Shown: positions 7,990 to 16,768, counted from the first letter of the stretch. The stretch: DNA of 64,000 bases from Micromonospora sp. WMMD1102 (GCF_029626265.1 NZ_JARUBN010000001.1:7505001-7569000); one strand, 5' to 3'. Notes: a model not told the origin generated them from the letters alone. Numbers and translations: made by a program.

Positions 7990-8703
7990 GTGGACGGCAC
8001 GGACGGGTCCGAGGGTGCGGGCAGCGTGGTCGGCCGGGTGGCGGAGCCGTGGCGTGCGCTCGAATCCGCGTACGCCCGGATCACCGCGACCGTCGACGGC
8101 CTGGCCGACGCCGACCTGCACCGGCCGACCCGGTGCCGGGGCTGGCTCGTCGTCGACCTGCTGCTGCATCTCGTCCTCGACGCGCAGCGCGCCCTGGTCA
8201 CGCTCGCCAGCCCGGCGGTCGGGCCGGCGGACGTGAACGCCGTCAGCTACTGGCTCTCCCCGGGCGATCCGGAGGAGGGGCGGCACGCCGCCTGGGTGCG
8301 CCGGTCCGCCGCCGCCTTCGACCGGCCGCGCGGGGTGGTCCGGCTCTGGACCGACACCGCACCGGCGGCGGTCCGGGCCGCCGCCGCGACCGACCCGCTC
8401 GGGTACGTCAGCACCCAGGGTCACGTGCTGGCGGTACCCGATTTCCTTGCCACCCTGGTCACCGAGGCGGTCGTGCACCACCTCGACCTGGCGGTGGACC
8501 TGCCCGGCGCCCCCGAGCCGGAGCGGGACGGCGTCGCCATCGCGGTGGCGACGCTCGACGGGCTGCTCAGCGCCGAGGCGATCTGTCCGGCCGACTGGTC
8601 GGACGTCGACTATCTGTTGAAGGGGACCGGGCGGATTCCGCTGACCGCACACGACCGGCAGGTGCTCGGCGAGGCCGCAGGCTGGTTCCCGCTGCTCGGC
8701 TGA
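7990..8703 (+). CDS. DinB-like/maleylpyruvate isomerase-fold protein
   Basis: A 237-residue protein. GTG 7990 is chosen because GGAGGT ends 8 nt upstream; GTG 7981 is in frame but overlaps that site. The sequence matches the actinobacterial mycothiol-dependent maleylpyruvate isomerase N-terminal fold (DinB superfamily): a helix with ESAYARITATVDGLADADLHRP, then RGWLVVDLLLHLVLDAQRA carrying the His of the metal-site region, and later LATLVTEAVVHHLDLAVDLP. Many such proteins use mycothiol and a metal, but the substrate is unknown. It converges on dnaB with only 48 bp between the stops. Confidence 0.75.
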   Translation: MDGTDGSEGAGSVVGRVAEPWRALESAYARITATVDGLADADLHRPTRCRGWLVVDLLLHLVLDAQRALVTLASPAVGPADVNAVSYWLSPGDPEEGRHAAWVRRSAAAFDRPRGVVRLWTDTAPAAVRAAAATDPLGYVSTQGHVLAVPDFLATLVTEAVVHHLDLAVDLPGAPEPERDGVAIAVATLDGLLSAEAICPADWSDVDYLLKGTGRIPLTAHDRQVLGEAAGWFPLLG

Positions 8704-8716
8704 GCTGTTCCCGCTG

Positions 8717-8766
8717 GTCAGACGATGGCCCCGGTCAGACGATGGCCCCGATCAGACGATTGCCAT
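8717..8766. repeat. Tandem duplication of the dnaB 3' end
   Basis: GTCAGACGATGGCCCCG occurs at 8717-8733 and again at 8734-8750, followed by a closely related stretch at 8751-8766 that contains the real dnaB stop. The stop codon and last codons of dnaB have thus been copied twice into the short convergent gap. Confidence 0.85.
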
Positions 8767-11526
8767 GTCCACGAAACGCGACAGGTGGAGTTGCGCGGCC
8801 ACCGTCACGGTGTCCGTCGGCCCGTTCCGGTGCTTGGCGACGATGAAGTCCGCCTCGCCGGCCCGGGGCGACTCCTTGTCGTAGTAGTCGTCACGGTGCA
8901 GAAGAATGACAACGTCGGCATCTTGCTCAATTGATCCTGATTCGCGCAAATCGGACAACTGTGGCCGCTTGTCGGTGCGCTGCTCCGGGCCACGGTTCAG
9001 CTGGCTGACCGCGATCACCGGGCACTCGACCTCCTTGGCCAGCAGCTTCAACCCCCGGGACAGCTCCGCGACCTCCTGCTGGCGGCTCTCGGTGCGCTTC
9101 GGCGAACTCATCAGCTGGAGGTAGTCGACCACGATCATCTTGAGGTCGTGCCGCTGCTTGAGCCGGCGGGCCTTGGCCCGGATCTCCATCAGGTTCATGT
9201 TGGGGGTGTCGTCGACGAAGAGCGGCGCCTCGCTGATCTCGCCCATCCGGCGGGCCAGTTTGGTCCAGTCGTCGTCCGAGAGCTGCCCACTGCGCAGTAC
9301 GTGCAGCGGCACCCGGGCCTCGGCCGAGAGCAGCCGCATCACGATCTCGACCTTGCTCATTTCCAGCGAGAAGATGGCGCTCGCACAGTTGTGCCGGATC
9401 GCGGCGTTCCGGGCGAAGTCCATCGAGGCCGTCGAGTTGTGCGTCGGGATCATCGAGCGGCCGGCCAGGTAGAGGTGGTCGGCGTTGTCCACGGTCACGC
9501 AGCGCACCGGCACGCTCGGCACCGGGCGTACCGCGACGATGTGCCTCGCGTCCCGCCTGCGGTCACTCGGGTCCGACCCGCGCGGACCGGTTGCGCCGCG
9601 ACGGTCGCGGTGCGCCGCGCGCTTGCGGCCGAGTCGGAAGATCTCGTCGGGGGTATCGAAGTCCACGATGTAACCGGTCGACGTCTCCGCGCCGCCACCA
9701 CTCACCCGCCTGGTCGCGACCGTGCACTGGTAGCCCAGGCTGACCACCAGCTCCCGCACGTCGAGGGCCAGCCGGTGCGATGTCGACGTGTACCGGAGAG
9801 CGCCGCTCGGCGTGACCGTGCCGTCGGTGTCCATCAGCCCGGCGAGCAGGGCACGGCGCTGCGCCTCGGACGCCCGCAGGTATGCGCCGGGCAGGTGCCT
9901 GTCGAGCGCGCCCAGCACGCCGAGGTCCCCGACGAGATCCCGAGCCGGCAACGGTGACAGCGGCGACCGCGGCGAGCCCGAGAGGACGGTGTGGACATCG
10001 TCGGCGCCCGACGGCCGTACCCGGAATCCGTCCCGCTCGACCCCGGCGACGACCTCGTGGTCGACGGCGCCGAAGCGGCCGGCGACGCGGTGACCGGCCC
10101 CGATCCAGACCCCGAGCGTGTACGGCGGAACGGCCAGGTCGCGTTCGGGCAGCTCCAGCGGCGCACAGTTCTCGACGGCGTGGTTGGGTCGCCGGTCCCG
10201 GTCGGTGGTCCGCAGGGTCGCCCTGATCTGCTCGGTGGTGACGACGTCGACCTGCGGCGTCCCGGCGACGGCGCGGCTGGTCGGAGGCTCGGCGACGGCG
10301 AGCAGCCCAGCCATCGACCGGCGGCCGTCGTCGACGCCGACCCGCGACCGCGCCTGCGCCCGCGACCTCGACCGCACCTGCACCTGCGACTGCGACTGCG
10401 ACTGCACCTGCGACTGCGACTGCGACTGGGCGGAGCTGACCAGGCAATCCGGAATGGTGGTGAACGCCGGCTCGGCGGCTCCCGACGGCTGGCGTCTCGG
10501 CTCGCCGGATCGATGGATCTGTCGGAGCGCTCCACCGGCCTGCCTGCGGCCCGTTCCGGTGGTGGTCCGCCACAGGTGCTCGGCATCGGCGACGAGGATC
10601 GACCCGTCGGAGAACTCGACCTCGTAACACGGCCGGTCGTGCATGACCTCGAACGCGTGGGTCACCCGGGTCGGTCGACCGTCCGCGCCGAGCAGGCGGT
10701 CACCGGCCCGGACCTCGGCCATCGTGGTCCAGCCGTCGGGCGTCGGCAACGGTGTGTCCAGCGCCAGGGCCTTGCCGAGACCGGGTCGGCCGGCCACGAT
10801 GATCAACTGACCCGGGTGCAGGCCGTTGAGCAGCCGGTCCAGGTCGGTGAAGCCGGTCGGCACCCCGGTCATCACCCCGCCCTGAGCCCCGACCGCCTCG
10901 ATTTCGTCCAGCGTCGGCTGGAGCATGTCGGCGAGCACGGCGAAGTCCTCGCTGACCCGCTTCTCGGTGACGTCGTAGATCGCCTGCTGGGCCAGGTCCA
11001 CCACGTCGTCGACGTCCCGGCCGCCGCCGCCGGACGAGCCGTAGCCGAGCTGCACGATCCGGGTGCCCGCCTCGACCAGGCGGCGCAGCACCGCGCGCTC
11101 GCCGACGATCCGGGCATAGTAGGAGGCGTTGGCCGCGGTCGGCACGCTCGCGATCAACGTGTGCAGGTAGGGCGCACCGCCGATCCGGGCCAGGTCGCCG
11201 GAGTCGGCGAGCGCCGCGGCGACGGTGATCGCGTCGGCCGGCTCACCCCGGCCGTAGAGATCCAGGATCGCGTCGAAGACCGTCGAGTGCACCGGCCGGT
11301 AGAAGTCGTTGGTGCGGAGGATCTCGACGACGTCCGCGATCGCGTCCTTGGAGAGCAGCATCCCGCCGAGCACGCACTGCTCGGCCGCGATGTCCTGCGG
11401 CGGGGTCTTGTCGAACTGTCCGTCGCGGGCCGGCGGGGCCTCGGTCGACGGTGGGGACGGCGGTCGCGGCTGCGCATGCGGCGGGCGCGACTCCCCACGG
11501 ATGTCGTCGGCGACCGACACGGGCAT
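8752..11526 (-). CDS. dnaB: Replicative DNA helicase DnaB interrupted by an intein
   Basis: The precursor is 924 residues; removing the 445-residue intein leaves a normal 479-residue DnaB. ATG 11526 follows GGAGGGGG closely. The N-terminal domain begins at QDIAAEQCVLGGMLLSKDAI. The RecA-like core has GRPGLGK/ST as the P-loop (split by the intein), SLEMSK, MIVVDYLQLM as Walker B, SQLNRGPEQRTDKRPQLSDLRESGSIEQDADVV, and the arginine-finger region at the end. DnaB unwinds DNA ahead of the replisome as a hexamer, so the intein must splice for the cell to live. The first 40 residues are a disordered Pro-rich extension. The gene lies downstream of the rpsF-rplI group on the same strand, separated by a plus-strand gene. 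Confidence 0.96.
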   Translation of the reverse strand: MPVSVADDIRGESRPPHAQPRPPSPPSTEAPPARDGQFDKTPPQDIAAEQCVLGGMLLSKDAIADVVEILRTNDFYRPVHSTVFDAILDLYGRGEPADAITVAAALADSGDLARIGGAPYLHTLIASVPTAANASYYARIVGERAVLRRLVEAGTRIVQLGYGSSGGGGRDVDDVVDLAQQAIYDVTEKRVSEDFAVLADMLQPTLDEIEAVGAQGGVMTGVPTGFTDLDRLLNGLHPGQLIIVAGRPGLGKALALDTPLPTPDGWTTMAEVRAGDRLLGADGRPTRVTHAFEVMHDRPCYEVEFSDGSILVADAEHLWRTTTGTGRRQAGGALRQIHRSGEPRRQPSGAAEPAFTTIPDCLVSSAQSQSQSQVQSQSQSQVQVRSRSRAQARSRVGVDDGRRSMAGLLAVAEPPTSRAVAGTPQVDVVTTEQIRATLRTTDRDRRPNHAVENCAPLELPERDLAVPPYTLGVWIGAGHRVAGRFGAVDHEVVAGVERDGFRVRPSGADDVHTVLSGSPRSPLSPLPARDLVGDLGVLGALDRHLPGAYLRASEAQRRALLAGLMDTDGTVTPSGALRYTSTSHRLALDVRELVVSLGYQCTVATRRVSGGGAETSTGYIVDFDTPDEIFRLGRKRAAHRDRRGATGPRGSDPSDRRRDARHIVAVRPVPSVPVRCVTVDNADHLYLAGRSMIPTHNSTASMDFARNAAIRHNCASAIFSLEMSKVEIVMRLLSAEARVPLHVLRSGQLSDDDWTKLARRMGEISEAPLFVDDTPNMNLMEIRAKARRLKQRHDLKMIVVDYLQLMSSPKRTESRQQEVAELSRGLKLLAKEVECPVIAVSQLNRGPEQRTDKRPQLSDLRESGSIEQDADVVILLHRDDYYDKESPRAGEADFIVAKHRNGPTDTVTVAAQLHLSRFVDMAIV
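9436..10770 (-). mobile_element. Class-3-type DnaB intein with degenerate LAGLIDADG endonuclease
   Basis: 445 residues, inserted between Lys and Ser of the helicase P-loop. It begins with Ala rather than Cys or Ser and ends in THN before an extein Ser. The class 3 WCT signature is visible: Trp at intein position 67 (AEHLW), Cys at about 424 (RCVTVDN) and Thr at about 443 (IPTHN). This class starts splicing from the internal Cys. A LAGLIDADG endonuclease is embedded: the second motif LAGLMDTDG is intact, but the first reads LGVWIGAG, with Ala where the metal-binding Asp belongs. A hydrophilic region between the splicing block and the endonuclease contains a Gln-Ser/Val run and an Arg-Ser run, unusual for inteins. 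Splicing is probably active and homing probably lost. Confidence 0.93.
10330..10440 (-). repeat. Hexanucleotide-like low-complexity tract inside the intein
   Basis: Repeats of the kind GACTGC and CACCTGC/GCGAC fill this stretch. On the coding strand they give alternating Gln-Ser, Gln-Val and Arg-Ser residues. The periodicity is a multiple of three, so expansion or contraction keeps the reading frame of the essential dnaB gene. Confidence 0.8.
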
Positions 11527-11984
11527 CCCCCTCCGCCATACCGGCTGGCCCCTAGCGAACCGCCGACGTACGACATTTCTCGGCTGACCCACGGCTCCGG
11601 ATCGCCGACGGACCACACTGCCCTGGCCAGCCGGCTCGACCGGGGGATGTCGACACGGATGGCAGGGTCAGGCCGCAACGATACGGACGCAGAGGTCAGC
11701 GCCTCAAGCAGGGCGGTGGACGGAGTTCGGGACAACCTGTGGACGGTTCCCGGCGAGGTGTGTGCAGCCCTGTGCACAGACTGTGGATACCGATTGGGGA
11801 AGATAGCCTGGAGCACGCCTGACCTGCGCCGACTCGATCCCCACCTTGTGGAGGAAAGAAACTGGTCAAATCCGGGCCACCGGGACGGCGTATCATCGGG
11901 CGACGGGAATCTTGCGTACGGCTACTCGCGAACGACCTACCAGACTCCTCGCGATCGACTAACCAGAAAGGTCACGCCTCGGCT
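11527..11984. other. dnaB upstream region with DnaA-box-like sites
   Basis: 458 bp without a convincing gene, between divergently transcribed dnaB and the repeat-rich membrane protein gene. It is less GC-rich than its neighbours. On the minus strand it holds sequences close to the DnaA box TTGTCCACA: GTATCCACA (11782-11790) and CCGTCCACA (11738-11746). The number and quality are too low to call an origin, but DnaA control of dnaB transcription is possible. Confidence 0.45.
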
Positions 11985-14795
11985 GTGGACCATCGGGATC
12001 GGGATCGAGGGCGGGGTGAGCTCGCCCGACATGAGTGGCAGGAGAGCGCCGGCCGGGGCGACCCGGCGCCGCCCTGGTCGGATGATCCCTATTCGCGGTC
12101 GGACGTCACCTACCGCACTCCGAGCCGACGGCGGGCACGGCACCGGGGCGCACCGGACCCGGTCGACAGCTACACGCCGTCCTGGGCCCGGGAGTCCACC
12201 GAGCCACTCCGGTCCACCGCCCCCGGGCCGTACCCCGACCGCACCGACAGCACCGACCGCCCTGCCTGGTCCGCCGACCCTGAGTCGGGCGGGCTCCCGG
12301 GAGGCCGGCACCATCGTGCCGACGCGGCGACCGGGCCGGCGACGGAGAGCGGCCGAGCCGGGCGTCGCCGGATCGCCCCGGACGTGACCTGGGACAGCAG
12401 CGGCGAATACTGGCGCGGTCCGAGCACCGGAACCGGCGACGACACCGGCGCCGAGCACACCGACGACTCCTGGCGTACTCCGGGTGGCACAGCGGGCGTC
12501 GGTTCCGGCGCCGAGCGGAGTGCGGACACCTGGCGCACGCCCGGCGGCACAGCGGGCGTCAGCTCCGGAGCCGAGCGCACCGGTGACACCTGGGGCGCAC
12601 CGAGCGGCGGGGCCGGCGGTTGGCGGGACGAGGTGGCCGGGCGCGGCAGGAGTGCGGCCACCGGGAGCGGTGCCGGGGCCCCCGACGAGTTCGGAGCCGC
12701 CGGCCGGCACGGGAGGCGGCGGACCGGAAGCGGACGGCACTCGGACGAGGTCGACGACTGGGCCGCCGCCGCACCCACCAGCGGATGGGTCGGCGACGCA
12801 CCCACCAGCGGATGGGCCGCCGCCGCACCCACCAGCGGATGGGCCGCCGCCGCACCCACCAGCGGATGGGCCGCCGCCGCACCCACCAGCGGATGGGTCG
12901 GCGACGCACCCACCAGCGGATGGGTCGGCGACGCACCCACCAGCGGATGGGTCGGCGCGGCACCCACCGATGACTGGGCCGGCACGGCACCCACCAGCGG
13001 ATGGGTCGGCGCGACGCCCACCACCGCCGACGGCGCTGCCGCACCCACCTCGGGCGGCTGGGCTTCCGACGCACCTACCTCGGGCGGCTGGGCTGACGCC
13101 GCGCCGACCACCGGTGCCGGCGCCGACAGCGGACCCGGCGACCGTTCCGCGTCTTCCAGGCGGGGCCGGCGGCGCCGGGCCGATCCGGACGACCCGACGG
13201 GCGTACCCACCTCGGGCTGGGGTGTCGGAGCCGCCGAGTCGCCGACCGGTGGCAGCGACCGACGGCACCAGTCCGACCCGACCGGTTGGCGGGAACGGGC
13301 CGACGAACCCGGTGCCGGCCGGTGGGGCCGAGCCGGCCAACGCGAGGAAGGCACGACGTACGGCTCGGCGCAGCCCGTGCCGGGTCGTCGCCGCCGTGCC
13401 GAACCGGCCGGCTGGGATCCCGACGACCCGACCGGTACGGCACCGCCCGGACGGCGCTCGCGGCATCGCGCCGAAGACCCGCCGGAGGTCGCGGAGCCGC
13501 TGGACGCCAGCGCCTCGGCCGAGCCGGTCTCGGGTGCCGGACAGTCCAGGTCAGCCGCCCGCTGGACCCGCTCGCCGAACGAGTCCGGTTCCGATGGCGG
13601 CCGTCGGTCGCGCGGTGCCGACCCGCTGCCGAAGTCGGCTGGCACCGGTGGCCGGCGCCGGCAATCCGGGCCGGACGCCGAGCCGGTGCGCCGTTCCCGG
13701 GACGCCGGACCGGTAGGCCGGACCGGCGGGGACCCCGACGGGCGGGGCGATCAGGGCCGCCGCGCCCGGCATTCCGGTCCGGGCGCGGAGGAGCGGCGCT
13801 GGGACGCCAGCAGCCCGGGTTGGCGTACCGATGCGGGGCCGTGGGATCGGCTCACCGACACGGGCATGCTGGATCCGGTCGCCGACTCCGATCCACCGGA
13901 CCGCTCCGGCTCCGGTCGCCGCCGCGACCGGAGCACCGACACCGGTCAGTTCGACAGGTTCACCGACACCACGGAGTGGCGACGCGGCGAACTCGCCGGG
14001 CTGGCTCCGGACGCGCGGAGTGGGCGCGACGACCCGGCCCGGAGCGGGCGCGACGACCCGGCCGAGGGTGGTTTCCGGGATGTGGCGCGGGGCGAGCCGG
14101 ACAGTGCCGACACCTTCTGGTCCGGCACCCGGCTGGCCGGGGACGATCCGCGCTGGATGGGCATCCCGGACTCGGCTCCGCGGTCACCGGCGATCGCGTA
14201 CCCGCCACCGGCCCGACCGGTGTCGCCGGCGCGTCGGCCGAGCCAGCCGGTCTCACCGGTCCGCCGGCCGGCCGGTCCGGCGGGTCGCGGTCGCCCGGCT
14301 ACGGCCGGCTCCGCCCGGGGCGTCGGTGCGGTGGGCACGACGACGACCCGACGCCGTACCCCGGGTGACGGACTGCTCTCCTCGGTGAACAGGACCGGCC
14401 GGCCAAGCCCGCTGAGCCGACGACTCGAAGACGATCTGCTCGATTCGCAGCCCGGTGGCTCGTTGCCCGCCGTCCTCTACACCGCTTCCTGGAACGCCGT
14501 CGCCGTACTGGCCATCTTCGTCTGGGTACTCACCCTCGACGGCAGTGTGCCGGTGGACTGCGTACCCGGGGCTTCCGGTGCCTGTGAGTCGGAGCGCGGC
14601 CAGGCCATCTCCGCGCTGCTGGCCGGGGTGCCCCGGTTCCTCGCCGCGCTGGCCACCGGTCTGGTGGTCGCCGTCCTGATGCGCTGGTTCAACCGCACCT
14701 GGCGGGCAGTGACCGTGGGGTTCGCGGCGGCGGTCGTCGGTGGTGGGCTTTCCACCGTCTTCTTCACCGCCCTCAGCGGCCAGCCGGTCAGCTGA
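11985..14795 (+). CDS. Repeat-rich protein with C-terminal membrane domain, unknown function
   Basis: 936 residues from GTG 11985, with AAAGG about 13 nt upstream. Residues 1 to about 800 are disordered and rich in Arg, Gly, Ser, Thr and Asp, including WRTPGGTAGVGSGAE-type triplicates near 165 and about a dozen nine-residue TSGWxxxAP repeats near 265-375. Only the last 130 residues look folded: LSRRLEDDLLDSQPGG, then three hydrophobic segments (SWNAVAVLAIFVWVLTL, a Cys-containing loop VDCVPGASGACESERG, ISALLAGVPRFLAALATGLVVAVL, and AVTVGFAAAVVGGGLSTVFFTAL). The two loop cysteines may form a disulfide outside the membrane. The function is not known. The frame is supported by this membrane domain and by strong codon-position bias. 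Confidence 0.75.
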   Translation: MDHRDRDRGRGELARHEWQESAGRGDPAPPWSDDPYSRSDVTYRTPSRRRARHRGAPDPVDSYTPSWARESTEPLRSTAPGPYPDRTDSTDRPAWSADPESGGLPGGRHHRADAATGPATESGRAGRRRIAPDVTWDSSGEYWRGPSTGTGDDTGAEHTDDSWRTPGGTAGVGSGAERSADTWRTPGGTAGVSSGAERTGDTWGAPSGGAGGWRDEVAGRGRSAATGSGAGAPDEFGAAGRHGRRRTGSGRHSDEVDDWAAAAPTSGWVGDAPTSGWAAAAPTSGWAAAAPTSGWAAAAPTSGWVGDAPTSGWVGDAPTSGWVGAAPTDDWAGTAPTSGWVGATPTTADGAAAPTSGGWASDAPTSGGWADAAPTTGAGADSGPGDRSASSRRGRRRRADPDDPTGVPTSGWGVGAAESPTGGSDRRHQSDPTGWRERADEPGAGRWGRAGQREEGTTYGSAQPVPGRRRRAEPAGWDPDDPTGTAPPGRRSRHRAEDPPEVAEPLDASASAEPVSGAGQSRSAARWTRSPNESGSDGGRRSRGADPLPKSAGTGGRRRQSGPDAEPVRRSRDAGPVGRTGGDPDGRGDQGRRARHSGPGAEERRWDASSPGWRTDAGPWDRLTDTGMLDPVADSDPPDRSGSGRRRDRSTDTGQFDRFTDTTEWRRGELAGLAPDARSGRDDPARSGRDDPAEGGFRDVARGEPDSADTFWSGTRLAGDDPRWMGIPDSAPRSPAIAYPPPARPVSPARRPSQPVSPVRRPAGPAGRGRPATAGSARGVGAVGTTTTRRRTPGDGLLSSVNRTGRPSPLSRRLEDDLLDSQPGGSLPAVLYTASWNAVAVLAIFVWVLTLDGSVPVDCVPGASGACESERGQAISALLAGVPRFLAALATGLVVAVLMRWFNRTWRAVTVGFAAAVVGGGLSTVFFTALSGQPVS
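12777..13106 (+). repeat. 27-bp tandem repeat array encoding TSGW nonapeptides
   Basis: About twelve 27-bp (some 30-bp) units encode TSGWVGDAP, TSGWAAAAP and related peptides, each with a central tryptophan. The early units are nearly identical at DNA level and the later ones diverge (TDDWAGTAP, TSGGWASDAP), suggesting recent expansion at the left side. Confidence 0.9.
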
Positions 14796-14875
14796 GCGCC
14801 GGGACCGACCCGCAGCGGAGCCGGACGGGGCACGGAGAGCCGGACGGGTGTGACGGGGAGCCGGTAAAGACGGAT

Positions 14876-14906
14876 CCGGGGTGCCGTCACTCGGACGGCA
14901 CCCCGG
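14876..14906. terminator. Bidirectional hairpin between convergent genes
   Basis: A 13-bp perfect stem, CCGGGGTGCCGTC (14876-14888) with GACGGCACCCCGG (14894-14906) and a 5-nt loop, lies between the membrane protein gene and rplI. It has no U-tract on either strand, as is usual in this genome. Confidence 0.7.
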
Positions 14907-14928
14907 AACACATCGTCGCGTGGACCGG

Positions 14929-15378
14929 CTACTTGCCCGGTACGACCTTGAGGTCGAACCGTGCGGTGACCTCCGGGTGCAGCTTGACCCGCACCTGGTG
15001 GCTACCGATCGACTTGATGGTGCCGGGCAGCTCCAGCCGACGCCGGTCGAGGGACGGCCCACCGGCCGCCTTCACCGCGTCGACCACGTCGCCGGGGGTC
15101 ACCGAGCCGAAGAGCCGCCCGCCGTTGCCGGCGCGCGCGGTCAGGTTGACCTTGAGGCCCTCCAACTGCGCCTTCACCTCGTTGGCGTGCCCGAGGTCCC
15201 GGATCTCCCGGGCCGCGCGGGCCCGCTGGATAACCGTGACCTGCTTCTCCGCGCCCTTGGTCCAGGCGATCGCGAAGCCCTGCGGCAGCAGGTAGTTACG
15301 GCCGTAGCCGTCCTTGACCTCCACGATGTCGCCGGGACCGCCGAGGCCCGACACCTCCTGAGTCAGGATGATCTTCAT
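14929..15378 (-). CDS. rplI: 50S ribosomal protein bL9
   Basis: 149 residues, the normal length. The N-terminal rRNA-binding domain begins [34 protein letters not shown] (pattern GxxGdxVxVkdGYaRNyLxPxg). A connecting helix runs to about residue 75 and the C-terminal domain starts near [16 protein letters not shown]. bL9 sits near the L1 stalk and helps limit frameshifting. It is the last gene of rpsF-ssb-rpsR-rplI, 14 nt after rpsR, and is followed by a terminator hairpin. Confidence 0.97.
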   Translation of the reverse strand: MKIILTQEVSGLGGPGDIVEVKDGYGRNYLLPQGFAIAWTKGAEKQVTVIQRARAAREIRDLGHANEVKAQLEGLKVNLTARAGNGGRLFGSVTPGDVVDAVKAAGGPSLDRRRLELPGTIKSIGSHQVRVKLHPEVTARFDLKVVPGK

Positions 15379-15392
15379 GTCGGCGCCTCCTC

Positions 15393-15632
15393 TCAGCGGG
15401 CCGTGGCCGTGTACGGCAGGAGCGCCATCTCGCGGGCGTTCTTGACCGCACGGGCGATCTGCCGCTGCTGCTGGGAGGTGACCCCGGTCACCCGCCGAGC
15501 GCGGATCTTGCCGCGGTCGGAGATGAACTTGCGCAGCAGCGCGGTGTCCTTGTAGTCGATGTAGGTGATCCCGTCCTTGTCGAGCGGGTTCACCTTCTTC
15601 TTCGGCTTGCGCAGTGCCGCAGCCTTCGCCAT
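15393..15632 (-). CDS. rpsR: 30S ribosomal protein bS18, cysteine-free form
   Basis: 79 residues from ATG 15632, with the conserved middle [29 protein letters not shown] and the end [13 protein letters not shown]. bS18 binds bS6 on the small-subunit platform. Zinc-containing bS18 has Cys residues before the YxDYKD motif; here that place reads [11 protein letters not shown] and the whole protein has no Cys. This is the zinc-independent type, often induced or kept when zinc is scarce. Its location in the main ribosomal operon suggests it is the housekeeping copy. Confidence 0.95.
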   Translation of the reverse strand: MAKAAALRKPKKKVNPLDKDGITYIDYKDTALLRKFISDRGKIRARRVTGVTSQQQRQIARAVKNAREMALLPYTATAR

Positions 15633-15676
15633 TGCTCTTGCTCCTGGTTTACGATCCCGTGTGCTCGGCACGCGGG

Positions 15677-16219
15677 TCAGAACGGGGGCTCGTCGTCGAA
15701 GTTTCCGCCGCCCGAACCGGACGAGCGCGAGGAGGCCGGAGCCGCCGTGGCCCACGGGTCGTCGAAGTTGCCTCCGCCGCCACCGCCCTGGCCACCGCCG
15801 CCGCCACCGCCACCGCCACCGGAGGCGCCGAACCCGCCACCGCCGCCGCCGGAGCGCGACATCTTCTGCACCTTCGCCGTGGCGTACCGCAGCGACGGGC
15901 CGATCTCGTCGACCTCCAGCTCGATGACGGTGCGCTTCTCGCCCTCACGGGTCTCGTAGGACCGCTGCCGGAGCCGGCCCGACACGATCACCCGGGCGCC
16001 GCGCTGTAGCGACTCGGCGACGTGCTCCGCCGCCTGGCGCCAGACCGTGCACGAGAGGAAGAGCGGCTCGCCGTCCTTCCACTCGTTTGTCGTCCGGTCC
16101 ATGAACCGGGGCGTCGAGGCGACCCGGAACTTGGCGACCGCGGCGCCGGAGGGGGTGAAACGCAACTCGGGGTCGTCGGTCAGGTTGCCGATGACCGTGA
16201 TGGTGGTGTCTCCTGCCAT
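15677..16219 (-). CDS. ssb: Single-stranded DNA-binding protein
   Basis: 180 residues from ATG 16219, with GAGGAG 6 nt upstream; earlier in-frame ATGs at 16225 and 16237 are less well placed. The OB-fold covers residues 1-110 ([66 protein letters not shown]). A Gly-rich flexible tail follows, ending in the acidic tip NFDDEPPF that recruits partner proteins. A second NFDDPW lies 30-35 residues earlier, so the tail appears to contain an internal duplicate of the acidic tip. It lies between rpsF and rpsR, as usual in bacteria. Confidence 0.96.
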   Translation of the reverse strand: MAGDTTITVIGNLTDDPELRFTPSGAAVAKFRVASTPRFMDRTTNEWKDGEPLFLSCTVWRQAAEHVAESLQRGARVIVSGRLRQRSYETREGEKRTVIELEVDEIGPSLRYATAKVQKMSRSGGGGGGFGASGGGGGGGGGGQGGGGGGNFDDPWATAAPASSRSSGSGGGNFDDEPPF

Positions 16220-16311
16220 GACCATCTCCTCGCGCACTCATCAGTCCCTGCCAGGCTGCCAGAGCAGTACGACAGGTCGGATGAGGCTGATCCGGGCGTG
16301 CCGGAAACGCG

Positions 16312-16602
16312 TCAGCGCGTCTCCGGCCGGATGACCTTGGTGCGCAGCACGGACTCGTTGAGTCGGAGCTGCCGGTCCAGCTCGGCCACCGCCGCAGGCG
16401 TCGCCTGCAGGTCGATGACGGCGTAGATCCCCTCGGCCTTCTTGTCGATCTCGAACGCGAGGCGTCGCCGACCCCACACGTCGAGCTTCTCCACCGAGCC
16501 ACCCGCGGTCCGGATCACGTTGAGGTACGTGTCGAGCGACGGGGCGACGGTGCGCTCCTCGAGGCTTGGATCGAGGATGACCATGATCTCGTAATGACGC
16601 AA
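16312..16602 (-). CDS. rpsF: 30S ribosomal protein bS6
   Basis: 96 residues, usual length. Starts [19 protein letters not shown] and contains [34 protein letters not shown], matching the ferredoxin-like fold that binds bS18 and 16S rRNA. It is the first gene of the rpsF-ssb-rpsR-rplI operon. About 300 nt of leader with two strong hairpins separate it from a likely promoter, and in several bacteria the bS6:bS18 complex represses its own operon through a leader RNA. Confidence 0.97.
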   Translation of the reverse strand: MRHYEIMVILDPSLEERTVAPSLDTYLNVIRTAGGSVEKLDVWGRRRLAFEIDKKAEGIYAVIDLQATPAAVAELDRQLRLNESVLRTKVIRPETR

Positions 16603-16768
16603 GACGTGCTCACCTCCTCTGGGCTAGCGGCCACGGTCCTTCCGTGACAGGAGGTCATGCGTCGTTGCCGCGCGCTCTCGGGAGGGATCCCGTCACGCTC
16701 ACGGGCAACCTGAGCAGGATACCCGGTCCACCGGATCCGGGCGTCGCCAGACCCGGCGTACCGGCGCG

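Noticed and set aside
8752..11526. Reading the dnaB insertion as a frameshift or fusion error
   Set aside because: The inserted 445 codons are in frame and carry intein splice motifs at both ends.
12777..13106. Regular 27-bp repeats that could be taken for a CRISPR array
   Set aside because: Units are contiguous with no unique spacers, keep one reading frame and encode TSGW nonapeptides; there are no cas genes nearby.
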